From an uncultured Eubacteriales bacterium (GTDB taxonomy: Bacteria; Bacillota; Clostridia; Monoglobales; Monoglobaceae), in contig UQOT01000006.1 in the NCBI GenBank assembly GCA_900542675.1, positions 1-47,992 of the forward strand: a DNA stretch of 47,992 nt. The letters run 5' to 3'. The notes beneath the pieces were generated by a model. The model had not been told where the DNA came from. It did not search any database and saw only the letters and a list, made by a program, of their open reading frames with translations. Position numbers and translations under genes: made by a program. This document shows, in pieces, positions 23,482-30,586 of the stretch; the first letter of the stretch is position 1; each line of letters opens with the position of its first letter.

Positions 23482-23510
23482 ATTATACATAATATCACAT
23501 AAACAGTCAA
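23482..23510 (-). promoter_or_regulatory. Promoter of the toxin mRNA
   Basis: On the minus strand TTGACT (23510-23505) and TATAAT (23487-23482) are spaced by 17. Transcription should begin near 23475, leaving a leader of about 80 bases before the ATG. Confidence 0.8.
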
Positions 23511-23526
23511 ATTAAATAACTGTTAC

Positions 23527-23566
23527 AAAAAGCAGAACCCCGTAAATCCGGGCGTTCTGCTTTTTT
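23527..23566. terminator. Terminator of the XRE gene
   Basis: AGCAGAAC (23531-23538) pairs with GTTCTGCT (23554-23561), with an inner CCCG/CGGG stem and T runs on both strands. It overlaps the stop codon of the XRE gene and insulates the toxin promoter 20 bases further on. Confidence 0.85.
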
Positions 23567-23822
23567 ATTCCCTGCCGCTTCGCATAACCGATATTCCGCT
23601 GAAAAACTCGTCAAAATCAACATCAAATACTTGTTTAAGACCTATCAAATCGCTTACAAATATGTTTCCTCTGCCCATCTCAATCAGCGAATATGTGCTT
23701 CTGCTTATGGGCGAGCCAAGTAATTGAAGCTTCGCAACCGTTTGCTCCTGAGTAAACCCTTTTGAAACCCTAATATTTTTAAGATTTTGACCAAATCTTT
23801 TATCTGTCAAAAGTTTGGGCAT
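23565..23822 (-). CDS. XRE-family helix-turn-helix regulator
   Basis: The protein has 85 residues. A single HTH_3 domain covers about residues 10-68: FGQNLKNIRVSKGFTQEQTV, then GSPISRSTYSLIEMGRGNIF as the recognition region, then VSDLIGLKQVFDVDFDEFF. It starts at the ATG at 23822 with GGGAG 7 bases upstream. Two TTATA-N2-TATAA palindromes lie in its upstream region, one of them right over the start of the transcript, as expected for autoregulation. It is divergent from a truncated SLOG-type gene that it may once have controlled. Prophage-type and chromosomal regulators look alike at this size. Confidence 0.88.
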   Translation of the reverse strand: MPKLLTDKRFGQNLKNIRVSKGFTQEQTVAKLQLLGSPISRSTYSLIEMGRGNIFVSDLIGLKQVFDVDFDEFFSGISVMRSGRE

Positions 23823-23839
23823 TTTTCATTCTCCCTTTG

Positions 23840-23853
23840 CTTATATGTATAAG
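23840..23853. promoter_or_regulatory. Probable XRE operator, proximal
   Basis: CTTATATGTATAAG is a perfect palindrome around TG, 18 bases before the XRE start codon. It is the core of the longer palindrome at 23887-23910. Confidence 0.6.
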
Positions 23854-23878
23854 TTTTTCTTAATTTTATCATAGCAAT

Positions 23879-24109
23879 ATGATATGCTTTGCTTATATTT
23901 ATAAGCAAAGATACTTATGGTATGATAATGTAATATGTCCGTTTGGAAACAAAAAATATTCCAAATATGACATTCCGAATCGTAACAAACGAATGGTAGA
24001 CGAATGCGACATTTGTCTTTGCTATGTGTACAAAGACGGCGGAGCCATGCATACTCTAAATTATGCAATCAAAAAAGGCAAACAAATAATTAATTTATAT
24101 CATTTATAA
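23879..24109 (+). pseudogene. C-terminal fragment of a SLOG/DUF1273-like gene
   Basis: The frame ends with a recognisable C-terminal half of a small SLOG-type nucleotide-binding protein: DIPNRNKRMVDECDICLCYV, then DGGAMHTLNYAIKKGKQIIN, matching the family pattern in which RN..MV..SD leads to GG...T..YA.KKGK. The N-terminal half with the glycine-rich nucleotide site is missing. The first ATG (23879) lies before the operator palindrome and has no ribosome site. I read it as a decayed gene. It is divergent from the XRE gene, and the operator lies between them. SLOG proteins often occur in stress or defence contexts, but nothing here shows activity. Confidence 0.55.
23887..23910. promoter_or_regulatory. 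Probable XRE operator, distal
   Basis: CTTTGCTTATA (23887-23897) and TATAAGCAAAG (23900-23910) form a perfect 22-base palindrome around TT. Its centre is 52 bp from that of the proximal site, five helical turns, which would allow looping between two bound dimers. Confidence 0.7.
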
Positions 24110-24433
24110 ATTAACGGTTTTCGCCATATAATGCGGCGAAAAAGGCGCACCGACTGGGAACTGTCTGTGGGCACACACGCATTGAGTGACGGCAGACATT
24201 AAGAATTGCACGCCATATTATGCAATGCCTTTATGTTGAATACGCAAATAGCTGATAGGCTGACTGAGGGGATTGTCGTATGCGCCATACTATATATTTG
24301 GTCGCCAAAACCCAAGGTATCCGCTAACCCATTCGTAGGGAGCGTCGACCCGGCGCTTCGTTCGCCAAATTATATCATATCTGCCACGAGACGAGAATAT
24401 ACTTAATATATTATATATTCGGAGTTGATTTAA
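24110..24433. other. Gene-free stretch before the NlpC/P60 gene
   Basis: The stretch holds a hairpin TTTTCGCC/GGCGAAAA (24118-24142) without a T tail, a GC-rich imperfect hairpin near 24340-24360 (AGCG...CGCT), and AT-rich sequence before the next gene. A 66-codon frame here has no ribosome site and no resemblance to a protein. It could hold remains of the gene to its left; I cannot show that. Confidence 0.4.
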
Positions 24434-25156
24434 ATGAAGTGTTTAGAACCGACAATTAAGACGTTTTTAAAAACCGCGCTTGAGCCGGTCGGGGAGACGA
24501 TGTATATTTGGGGCGGAGGATGGAATGAAGCGGGAACCGGAGCGGGGTGCGATGCGCTGTGCGCACGGAAAAATCCCGAATGGAAAAATTTCTTTGAGAC
24601 CCGAACTCCAGAGTATAATTTCAGAGACTATATGTTCCGCCGCGGCTGCGGTCTTGACTGCAGCGGCTATGTCGGCTGGGTTATGTACAGCTTTTTTATG
24701 CGCACACGCGGCAAAGCGCGGCAAGGCGGCTATGTGTTCAAAGCCGGTGAACAAGCGCAAAAGTTTGCTCAAATGGAACTCGGTACATATACCCCCGCAG
24801 ACAAAGTGACGGATTATAAAGCGGGCGACATTATGTCATCGCCCGAGCACGTATATATTGTTATCGGCGAGTGCCCGGACGGCAGCGTGGTTCTACTGCA
24901 TTCAAGTCCGCCCGGCGTTCAGATATGCGGCACATACTCAAAATCCGGCATACGCTTCAGCCACGCCGCCTACCTCGCACGAACCTATATGAGCGAGCAT
25001 TTCGGCGAATGGTATAACAAATTCGGCTGCCGAATAAAAGACACCTCATACCTCACCGAGTACGCACAATTCCGCCGGAGCCCCGGCATAATATCCGACC
25101 CCGAAGGACTGACCGAAAGCCCTGCAAAAACTGTTCTGAATGAAATTTTCAAATAA
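24434..25156 (+). CDS. NlpC/P60-family cysteine peptidase-like protein
   Basis: The protein has 240 residues and no signal peptide. The catalytic segment RGCGLDCSGYVGWVMYSF (Cys near residue 78) is typical of NlpC/P60 peptidases, which cut gamma-D-glutamyl links in peptidoglycan stems. The probable second catalytic residue is the His in SSPEHVYIVIG, followed by VVLLHSSPPGV with a His at the third position. An N-terminal stretch before the Cys (TMYIWGGGWNE) replaces the usual YVWGG. Lack of an export signal suggests either non-classical release or an intracellular role, for instance in spores. GGAGT lies 8-12 bases before the ATG. It is a single gene. Confidence 0.75.
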   Translation: MKCLEPTIKTFLKTALEPVGETMYIWGGGWNEAGTGAGCDALCARKNPEWKNFFETRTPEYNFRDYMFRRGCGLDCSGYVGWVMYSFFMRTRGKARQGGYVFKAGEQAQKFAQMELGTYTPADKVTDYKAGDIMSSPEHVYIVIGECPDGSVVLLHSSPPGVQICGTYSKSGIRFSHAAYLARTYMSEHFGEWYNKFGCRIKDTSYLTEYAQFRRSPGIISDPEGLTESPAKTVLNEIFK

Positions 25157-25158
25157 TC

Positions 25159-25187
25159 TTGACCTCATAACAATAAAATGGTATAAT
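25159..25187 (+). promoter_or_regulatory. Promoter of the structured RNA
   Basis: TTGACC (25159-25164) and TATAAT (25182-25187) are spaced by 17. The predicted start near 25193 coincides with the first base of the long closing stem. Confidence 0.75.
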
Positions 25188-25192
25188 CTGTT

Positions 25193-25406
25193 TACCACAA
25201 TTCTTATTGCTGTATAGCTTTATTATATGGCATTGCTTTATATACCTAAAATTCGGAGGATATTCTGAATAGAATATTCTTTTCAGGGTATTATATTTTA
25301 GGACAAGGCTTTGTATTTTTGCAAAAAATGCGGGCTTTATATATGGGTATGCTTTGTTCTATATTATAATTGGCAGTGCTCCATATAGCAATAAGAATGT
25401 GTGGTA
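25193..25406 (+). ncRNA. Structured RNA element of about 214 nt, family not recognised
   Basis: The 5' and 3' ends pair over 18 bp with one small bulge: TACCACA and TTCTTATTGCT (25193-25211) with AGCAATAAGAA and TGTGGTA (25387-25406). Inside, GCATTGC (25230-25236) pairs with GCAGTGC (25373-25379). Two further hairpins branch from the interior: CCTAAAAT/ATTTTAGG (25245-25252 with 25295-25302) capped by a 9-bp inner hairpin (25258-25279), and GTATTTTT/AAAAATGC (25313-25331). No reading frame spans it. A terminator follows 25 bases downstream and the LRR gene starts 90 bases downstream, so it is either a leader element or a free small RNA. It does not match a riboswitch I know; 6S RNA shares the closed-ends outline but not the branched interior. 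Confidence 0.6.
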
Positions 25407-25430
25407 ACATTAATCTAAGCCGCGTTTTTT

Positions 25431-25463
25431 ATGCGTGGTGTAGATTTATACCACGCATTTTTT
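25431..25463 (+). terminator. Terminator between structured RNA and LRR gene
   Basis: ATGCGTGGT (25431-25439) pairs with ACCACGCAT (25450-25458), followed by TTTTTT. It lies between the structured RNA and the ribosome site of the LRR gene, so it may end the small RNA or attenuate the gene. Confidence 0.85.
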
Positions 25464-25496
25464 AATGCGCAAAATTATATTTACGGAGGAGAAAAA

Positions 25497-28379
25497 ATGA
25501 GAAAAACCTTAGTGAGTCTATTTGTGACAGCGGCATTATTTATGCTGCCTGTATCTGTATCATTCGCGGAAAACGACACGTTAAGAAACGAACTGAGCAG
25601 CGCCAAGTATCTTGAGGACGGAACGGCGACTCAAAATACATACGATGAAAGCGAAACAAATTTATTTTATGCCGCTGCCGCTGCAGATTATGTCAATACT
25701 ATAACAAAAAACGGAATTCAATACGGATTGTATAAAGGTGAATATGACGCAAATCTTGCAGATGTTATCGGATATACACAAGAGATATCTGCAGATTTGG
25801 TAATACCCGATACAATACGTAGTAATGATACTGATTATAAGGTAAAAGAAATTGCGGACAACGCATTTTTGACTTGCTCAATTCCCGTCAAAATAACAAT
25901 TTCAAACGGAATTGAAGCAATAGGCAATTACGCTTTCAGCGGCTGCAGCAAATGTGAAGAATTTGTAATTCCGCAGTCTGTAAGTTCAATCGGCTATTGC
26001 ACATTCAGCGATATGCCGGCTCTGCAAAATTTTAATGTCAATTCCTCAAATACGGTTTATTCCTCTCCCGAAGGCGTATTAATCGGCGGAGGTGAACTTA
26101 TACAATATCCGGTTGCAAAGACTGACAGAGAATATTCAATTCCCAATGAAGTTACAAGCATTGCAGATAAAGCTTTTGCCGGCGCACAATATATTGAAAC
26201 AGTGACATTTTCAGATAGTGTTGCCGAAATAGGCTTTAAAGCATTTGACAGAGCAAAAAAGTTAAAGAATATATACTTTGGGCAAGGACTTAAGGAAATA
26301 CATAGCAGCTGCTTCTATAACTGTGAAAGCCTAAAAAATTTGTATATAACTAAAAATGTCTCGCGTATTGTCAATAATATAACTATAGGCTGCCCGAATT
26401 TGGAAAGTATTACAGTAGACAGTGAAAACAAACATTTTACCGTTATTGACGATGCGTTGTATGATATCGACAATAAAACAGTAATTGCATATCCTCCCGC
26501 TTCATCAAGGGAAAGAGTTGAAATTTCAAATATTGCAGAAACTATAGGTAACGCTGCTTTTGAGCATGCTGTAAACCTAAAAGAAATCATTTTTCCACAA
26601 AGCGTTAAAACTATTGAATACGGAGCTTTCACCGGATGCAAATTTGAAGAATTTACTTTGGGCACGGGAGTTACAGAAATAAAAAATTTCGCTTATCAAA
26701 ACTGTACATCCTTAAAAACAATAAATCTGAACGAGGGTTTGCAGAACATAGGATCCAATTGTTTTTATGCATGTTCATCTCTTGAGAATATAAATATTCC
26801 AAGTTCTGTAGCGTCAATGGGAACCGGTATATTTACAAATTGTTCGTCACTGAAAAATATAACGGTGAATAACGAGAATACTAATTATGCAAGCGTAAAC
26901 GGAGTGTTATATTCAAAGGAAGGCGCTCTGCTGTCGTACCCTCTCGGAAAAACCGATGAAGAATTTGCGGTACCGAATAACGTAACAACAATTGACGGCG
27001 GCGCGTTTGTCGGCAGCAAGTATTTAAAAAGCTTCTCGGTTGACGCCGGCAATGAGTTTTTCGCCGCGCAAGACGGGGTGCTGTTTTCCAAGGATATGAA
27101 GGTATTATACGCGTATCCGAGGAATAAAGCAAACACCGAATACACTGTTCCTCAGGGAGTTGAAAAAATCGGAAATCAAGCTTTCGCCAAAGCTGCTAAG
27201 GATAGATACGAAAAAGTCAATCTTTCAAAAATCATTATGCCCGATTCATTAAAGGAAATCGGAGAAAGTGCATTTATGTACTGCGCAAATTTGTCAGAAA
27301 TAGAACTTGGAAATCTTGACAATCTTGAAACAATCGCAAGAGAAGCTTTTTTCAGTTGTTATGGTATAAATAAATTAACAATACCGAAAAACATCAAATA
27401 TATCAATGTTCAGGCGTTTGATTATTGTACCAATCTCGAATACATTGTATTTTTAGCCGATACGCCGCCCGAATTTGAATATATGCTGTGTTACAACGAT
27501 GCAGCACTGAAATATATCTATGTGCCGTACGGAACCTTAAATGAATACAAAGCAAAATTTACAGCTTCCGATATTGCTCCCGAAGCTATGATAGTAGAGG
27601 GTAATAAAATTCCGTTTGAAGACGTTAAAAACACAATCGACAAAGTCAATGAAGGAAGTACAAAGGCAGAAATCAATCAAGCCGCAGAGGAATATGTGCG
27701 ATTGACAAAGAGTGAAAACGGACAAATTACGGATGAGGATATAAATAAGCTTGAAAGTCTGTTCACCAAAGCAAATACAGGTCTGTCCGTTAATTTAAAT
27801 AATGAAATCCCCGAATTGTCAGCAAGCGGCTGTGCCTTAGCCGGAGGGATAACAGAGGGAGACGTTACCGTCAATATTAATAAAGAGAAGTGCAGCGACA
27901 GCGAAATAATAAAGTTCTCTGCTGATTTGCTGATAAACGATATAAGCAAACAACCGCGTTCGCCTATTATTTATTCAATTAAAATTCCAGATGAATTTAT
28001 AAACAAAAGACTTGCGGTAACCCATATGGACAAGACCGGCAGTACCGAAAATATTTTATACGAACGCAAAGAAAACACCTTGACTTTCCGTTCGGATAAA
28101 TTAAATACTTATACTGTTTCTTTTTGCGAGTATGACAGCAGTATTGAGATAAATAACAATGACATAATTATAAATTCTGAGAAAGATGCTGTTCTGCTTG
28201 CCGTTAAATATTCGGAAAGCGGAACGGTAGAAAATATGCAGACGCGCAGTGTACATACCGGAGAAAATGTTTTTCAAAAATCAGAATTTGCAAAGGGCGA
28301 TAATATTAAGCTTTACCTTTGGTCAAGTCTTAACAGTATGATACCGTTGTGTGAAGCAAAAAACATTAGCATTAATTAA
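25497..28379 (+). CDS. Secreted BspA-type leucine-rich-repeat surface protein
   Basis: The protein has 960 residues from the ATG at 25497, which has GGAGGAG 6 bases upstream; a longer frame to 25431 would run through the terminator. A signal peptide (MRKTLVSLFVTAALFMLPV, ending SVSFAEN) precedes about 12 or more LRR_5/BspA repeats (about 90-680), with the pattern 'I..G.EAIGNYAFSGCSKCEEFVIPQSVSSIG' spread across units and insertions beginning 'NVNSSNTVYSSPEGVLI'. The last 300 residues are an alpha-helical then beta-rich region without a known fold. No SLH, LPXTG or transmembrane anchor is seen, so it may be released or bound through the C-terminal part. BspA-like repeats bind host or bacterial surface proteins in other species. 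The structured RNA and terminator upstream suggest its expression is conditional. Confidence 0.88.
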   Translation: MRKTLVSLFVTAALFMLPVSVSFAENDTLRNELSSAKYLEDGTATQNTYDESETNLFYAAAAADYVNTITKNGIQYGLYKGEYDANLADVIGYTQEISADLVIPDTIRSNDTDYKVKEIADNAFLTCSIPVKITISNGIEAIGNYAFSGCSKCEEFVIPQSVSSIGYCTFSDMPALQNFNVNSSNTVYSSPEGVLIGGGELIQYPVAKTDREYSIPNEVTSIADKAFAGAQYIETVTFSDSVAEIGFKAFDRAKKLKNIYFGQGLKEIHSSCFYNCESLKNLYITKNVSRIVNNITIGCPNLESITVDSENKHFTVIDDALYDIDNKTVIAYPPASSRERVEISNIAETIGNAAFEHAVNLKEIIFPQSVKTIEYGAFTGCKFEEFTLGTGVTEIKNFAYQNCTSLKTINLNEGLQNIGSNCFYACSSLENINIPSSVASMGTGIFTNCSSLKNITVNNENTNYASVNGVLYSKEGALLSYPLGKTDEEFAVPNNVTTIDGGAFVGSKYLKSFSVDAGNEFFAAQDGVLFSKDMKVLYAYPRNKANTEYTVPQGVEKIGNQAFAKAAKDRYEKVNLSKIIMPDSLKEIGESAFMYCANLSEIELGNLDNLETIAREAFFSCYGINKLTIPKNIKYINVQAFDYCTNLEYIVFLADTPPEFEYMLCYNDAALKYIYVPYGTLNEYKAKFTASDIAPEAMIVEGNKIPFEDVKNTIDKVNEGSTKAEINQAAEEYVRLTKSENGQITDEDINKLESLFTKANTGLSVNLNNEIPELSASGCALAGGITEGDVTVNINKEKCSDSEIIKFSADLLINDISKQPRSPIIYSIKIPDEFINKRLAVTHMDKTGSTENILYERKENTLTFRSDKLNTYTVSFCEYDSSIEINNNDIIINSEKDAVLLAVKYSESGTVENMQTRSVHTGENVFQKSEFAKGDNIKLYLWSSLNSMIPLCEAKNISIN

Positions 28380-28411
28380 TTTAAACTCAATACTTTGCAG
28401 TCAGTGATTGC

Positions 28412-28440
28412 TTGACAAATTCTTCTAAACGTGTTATAAT
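28412..28440 (+). promoter_or_regulatory. Consensus promoter of the D,D-carboxypeptidase gene
   Basis: TTGACA (28412-28417) and TATAAT (28435-28440) are both perfect and spaced by 17. Transcription should begin near 28447, right before the GTTACA array. Confidence 0.8.
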
Positions 28441-28450
28441 CTTTTGCAAT

Positions 28451-28478
28451 GTTACAATTGTGTTACAAAAAGATTACA
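28451..28478 (+). promoter_or_regulatory. Tandem GTTACA-N5-GTTACA-N5-ATTACA array
   Basis: Three hexamers at 28451, 28462 and 28473 are exactly 11 bp apart and all fit DTWACA, the reverse complement of the WalR box half-site. The array lies just downstream of the -10, so a bound OmpR-type protein would probably block transcription. The following AACAGGT is shared with the site at 43835-43851. Confidence 0.6.
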
Positions 28479-28502
28479 AACAGGTGTTAAGGAGAGGGTA
28501 TC

Positions 28503-29846
28503 ATTTTAGTATTCAGTTATAAAAAAAGCGGAAAATCTGCGGCAAAATGTGTTTTGGCACTTATTTGCTCGGTTTGTATATTATGCTGCCCATTTTCGGG
28601 ATTTGCGGCGGAGATATCGGCGCGCGGCGCGTTTGCTATGGACGCGGAAACGGGTGAAGCGCTGTTTATACACAATGCGGACTCGCTTGCGGCTCCTGCG
28701 AGTATGACCAAGCTGCTCGCGCTGTATGTTATTTACAGTCATATGGCAAGCGGAGAACTCGATAAAAACACTCAAATTCCGGTCAGCAGTGCGCTTGCCG
28801 CATACTCGCACGACCCGGGATATTCAAACGTCTATCTGACTGCAGGTGAAAGCTACAGTCTTGATGAAATGCTTAAAGCAATTTGCGTTGTTTCGGCAAA
28901 CGCGGCGGTTATGGCTGTCGGCGACTATATCTGCGGCAGTGAGGAAAATTTTGTTACCGAAATGAACTACTGGCTTGGAATATGGGGCGTGGACGGATAT
29001 TTTGTTGACTGCACGGGCGTTTCAAGCTCTAACAGAATTTCTCCGCGCGGAATGGCGACGGTTGCTCAAAAACTGCTAAGTGAATACCCGGATATTTTGA
29101 ATTATACATCGCTGACATATTTAAACTTCCGCGGCGACTCGTATTATCCGACAAACAAGATGCTTCCCGGCGGAGCGTATGAATATGCAGGCGCGGACGG
29201 CTTTAAGACCGGAACAACGTCTGCAGCGGGCTGCTGCTTCACCGGTACGGCGGAGAGAAGCGGCAAACGTCTTATCTCTGTCGTTATGGGCGAAAACAGC
29301 ACAAATATGAGATATGTCGATACAATTAAGATAATGGACTACTGCTGGGAGCTGCTCGATTCGAGAGGCGAAAGTGAGCAGACTTATGTTGACAACACAC
29401 AGAAGGATTTCATTGTCGCGACAGATTCAAGATGCTTTATAAACGACTGGGAAATTCCGACGTTTATACACTACGGAAATGAGGATAACGGATACCAAGA
29501 CTGCGCCGTTGTTATGCTTGACGACCTTAAAGATTACGGATTTGATGTTACGTATGACATAAACAGCGACACGGTAACGGTTATAAACAACACCGACAAG
29601 GATTTGACCGCGGGTCCGAACTACGGCGAGCAGGAAACCTATGTAACCGACGAAAAGCTTGCGCTCAGCAACTGGGAGCCTGCAAAAATACTGCTCAAGC
29701 AAAATCCCGCCGACCCCGGCGTATATGCCGAGAGGACGTTCGATATAAACGGCCGCGGCGCAATCTCAATAGACGAGCTTAAATATATGGGCTCCGTTAT
29801 CTGGAACCAAAAATACAACCTCACGGTTGTTGTTACAAGAAACTGA
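28503..29846 (+). CDS. dacA: D-alanyl-D-alanine carboxypeptidase (PBP5/DacA-like)
   Basis: This exported serine carboxypeptidase trims the terminal D-Ala of peptidoglycan stems. The motifs are complete: SMTK (PASMTKLLALY), SAN (CVVSANAAVMAVGD) and KTGTT (DGFKTGTTSAAGC). After the catalytic domain comes a C-terminal part of about 140 residues without a clear membrane anchor. The start needs care. In-frame ATG or GTG codons are absent near the N terminus; an ATT at 28503 stands 8 bases after GGAG (28491-28494) and gives a complete signal peptide with KKSGKSAAK before the hydrophobic core. A TTG at 28554 has no ribosome site and loses those charges. I therefore place the start at the ATT, at lower confidence. 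The gene is monocistronic, preceded by a phased repeat array. Confidence 0.85.
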   Translation: MLVFSYKKSGKSAAKCVLALICSVCILCCPFSGFAAEISARGAFAMDAETGEALFIHNADSLAAPASMTKLLALYVIYSHMASGELDKNTQIPVSSALAAYSHDPGYSNVYLTAGESYSLDEMLKAICVVSANAAVMAVGDYICGSEENFVTEMNYWLGIWGVDGYFVDCTGVSSSNRISPRGMATVAQKLLSEYPDILNYTSLTYLNFRGDSYYPTNKMLPGGAYEYAGADGFKTGTTSAAGCCFTGTAERSGKRLISVVMGENSTNMRYVDTIKIMDYCWELLDSRGESEQTYVDNTQKDFIVATDSRCFINDWEIPTFIHYGNEDNGYQDCAVVMLDDLKDYGFDVTYDINSDTVTVINNTDKDLTAGPNYGEQETYVTDEKLALSNWEPAKILLKQNPADPGVYAERTFDINGRGAISIDELKYMGSVIWNQKYNLTVVVTRN

Positions 29847-29853
29847 AAAGCAG

Positions 29854-29872
29854 GGGCGGATAATATCCGCCC
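29854..29872. repeat. Intergenic GGGCGGATA palindrome, copy 3
   Basis: GGGCGGATA (29854-29862) and TATCCGCCC (29864-29872) form a perfect 9-bp palindrome around one base, right after the dacA stop codon. Confidence 0.7.
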
Positions 29873-29879
29873 GAAGGTT

Positions 29880-29912
29880 GCTCTCCTTCGGGGAGCATTT
29901 TAATTTTTTTGA
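29880..29912 (+). terminator. Terminator of dacA
   Basis: GCTCTCC (29880-29886) pairs with GGGGAGC (29890-29896), followed by ATTTTAATTTTTTT. It overlaps the end of the converging trkA gene. Confidence 0.75.
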
Positions 29913-30550
29913 GTAAGCTCGAATACCTGTTTTGATTTTCCTATTATCACGATATGGTCCTCAGGGGCGAATACATACTCCGCATCGGGGAGCGGGCTTA
30001 ATTCCCCGTCTTTTTTTATGCCTATTATATTTATCTTGTATTTCTTACGTATATCGAGCGACGCTATGCTCTTGCCGACCCATGACGGAAGCACGGGAAT
30101 TTCAAATATAGAATATTCTTGCGTAAGCTTTATAAAATCAAATATATTGTTGGCGTTATAGCGCATTGCGAGTTTTTCGGCAATCTCACGTTCGGGATAC
30201 ACAACCTCGTCAGCTCCGACAAGGCGCAGGAACTTTGCCTGTCTGTCCTCTCGCGCCTTAGATACCACAAACTTCGCACCGAGCTCTTTAAGCAGCGACG
30301 TTATCTCAAGCGACGCCTGAAAGTCCTCGCCTATCGCGACAAAGCATAAATTAAAGTTATTGACGCCTATCGCGCGGAGCACGCTCTCGTTACGGCAGTC
30401 TCCAATCTGCGAATCAGTGAATATCGGAGAATACTGTTCTATAATATTATCGTCCTTATCTACGACCATAACATCGTTTCCGAGTTCGAGCATCTTTGAC
30501 GCAAAATGCTTGCCGAGACGTCCCATTCCTATAACCAAAATTGATTTCAT
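29900..30550 (-). CDS. ktrA: Potassium-uptake regulatory subunit (TrkA/KtrA, RCK domains)
   Basis: This cytoplasmic gating subunit of a Trk/Ktr K+ channel has 217 residues. The RCK-N Rossmann fold begins MKSILVIGMGRLGKHFASKM with the nucleotide-binding GxGxxG-like motif (GMGRLG) and VVDKDD after strand 2. The RCK-C domain starts near FEIPVLPSWVGKSIASLDI. It binds ATP/ADP or NAD and controls the membrane subunit. The start is the ATG at 30550 with GGGGGA upstream; a TTG at 30574 lies before that site. It lies 36 bases downstream of ktrB, the normal operon order. The ends of this gene and the dacA transcript overlap in the terminator. Confidence 0.94.
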   Translation of the reverse strand: MKSILVIGMGRLGKHFASKMLELGNDVMVVDKDDNIIEQYSPIFTDSQIGDCRNESVLRAIGVNNFNLCFVAIGEDFQASLEITSLLKELGAKFVVSKAREDRQAKFLRLVGADEVVYPEREIAEKLAMRYNANNIFDFIKLTQEYSIFEIPVLPSWVGKSIASLDIRKKYKINIIGIKKDGELSPLPDAEYVFAPEDHIVIIGKSKQVFELTQKN

Positions 30551-30586
30551 AATAATTTCCCCCGAATAATACAACTCAATAATATT

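Noticed and set aside
24206..24406. 66-codon frame upstream of the NlpC/P60 gene
   Set aside because: It has no ribosome site and no recognisable protein features.
25193..25406. 6S RNA as identity of the structured RNA
   Set aside because: The closed-ends outline fits, but the interior is branched and I see no open-promoter-like central bubble; it was left unnamed.
25193..25406. MITE with terminal inverted repeats
   Set aside because: Possible from the ends alone, but the exact register with a promoter and a terminator favours an RNA; no target duplication was seen. A genome search for copies would settle it.
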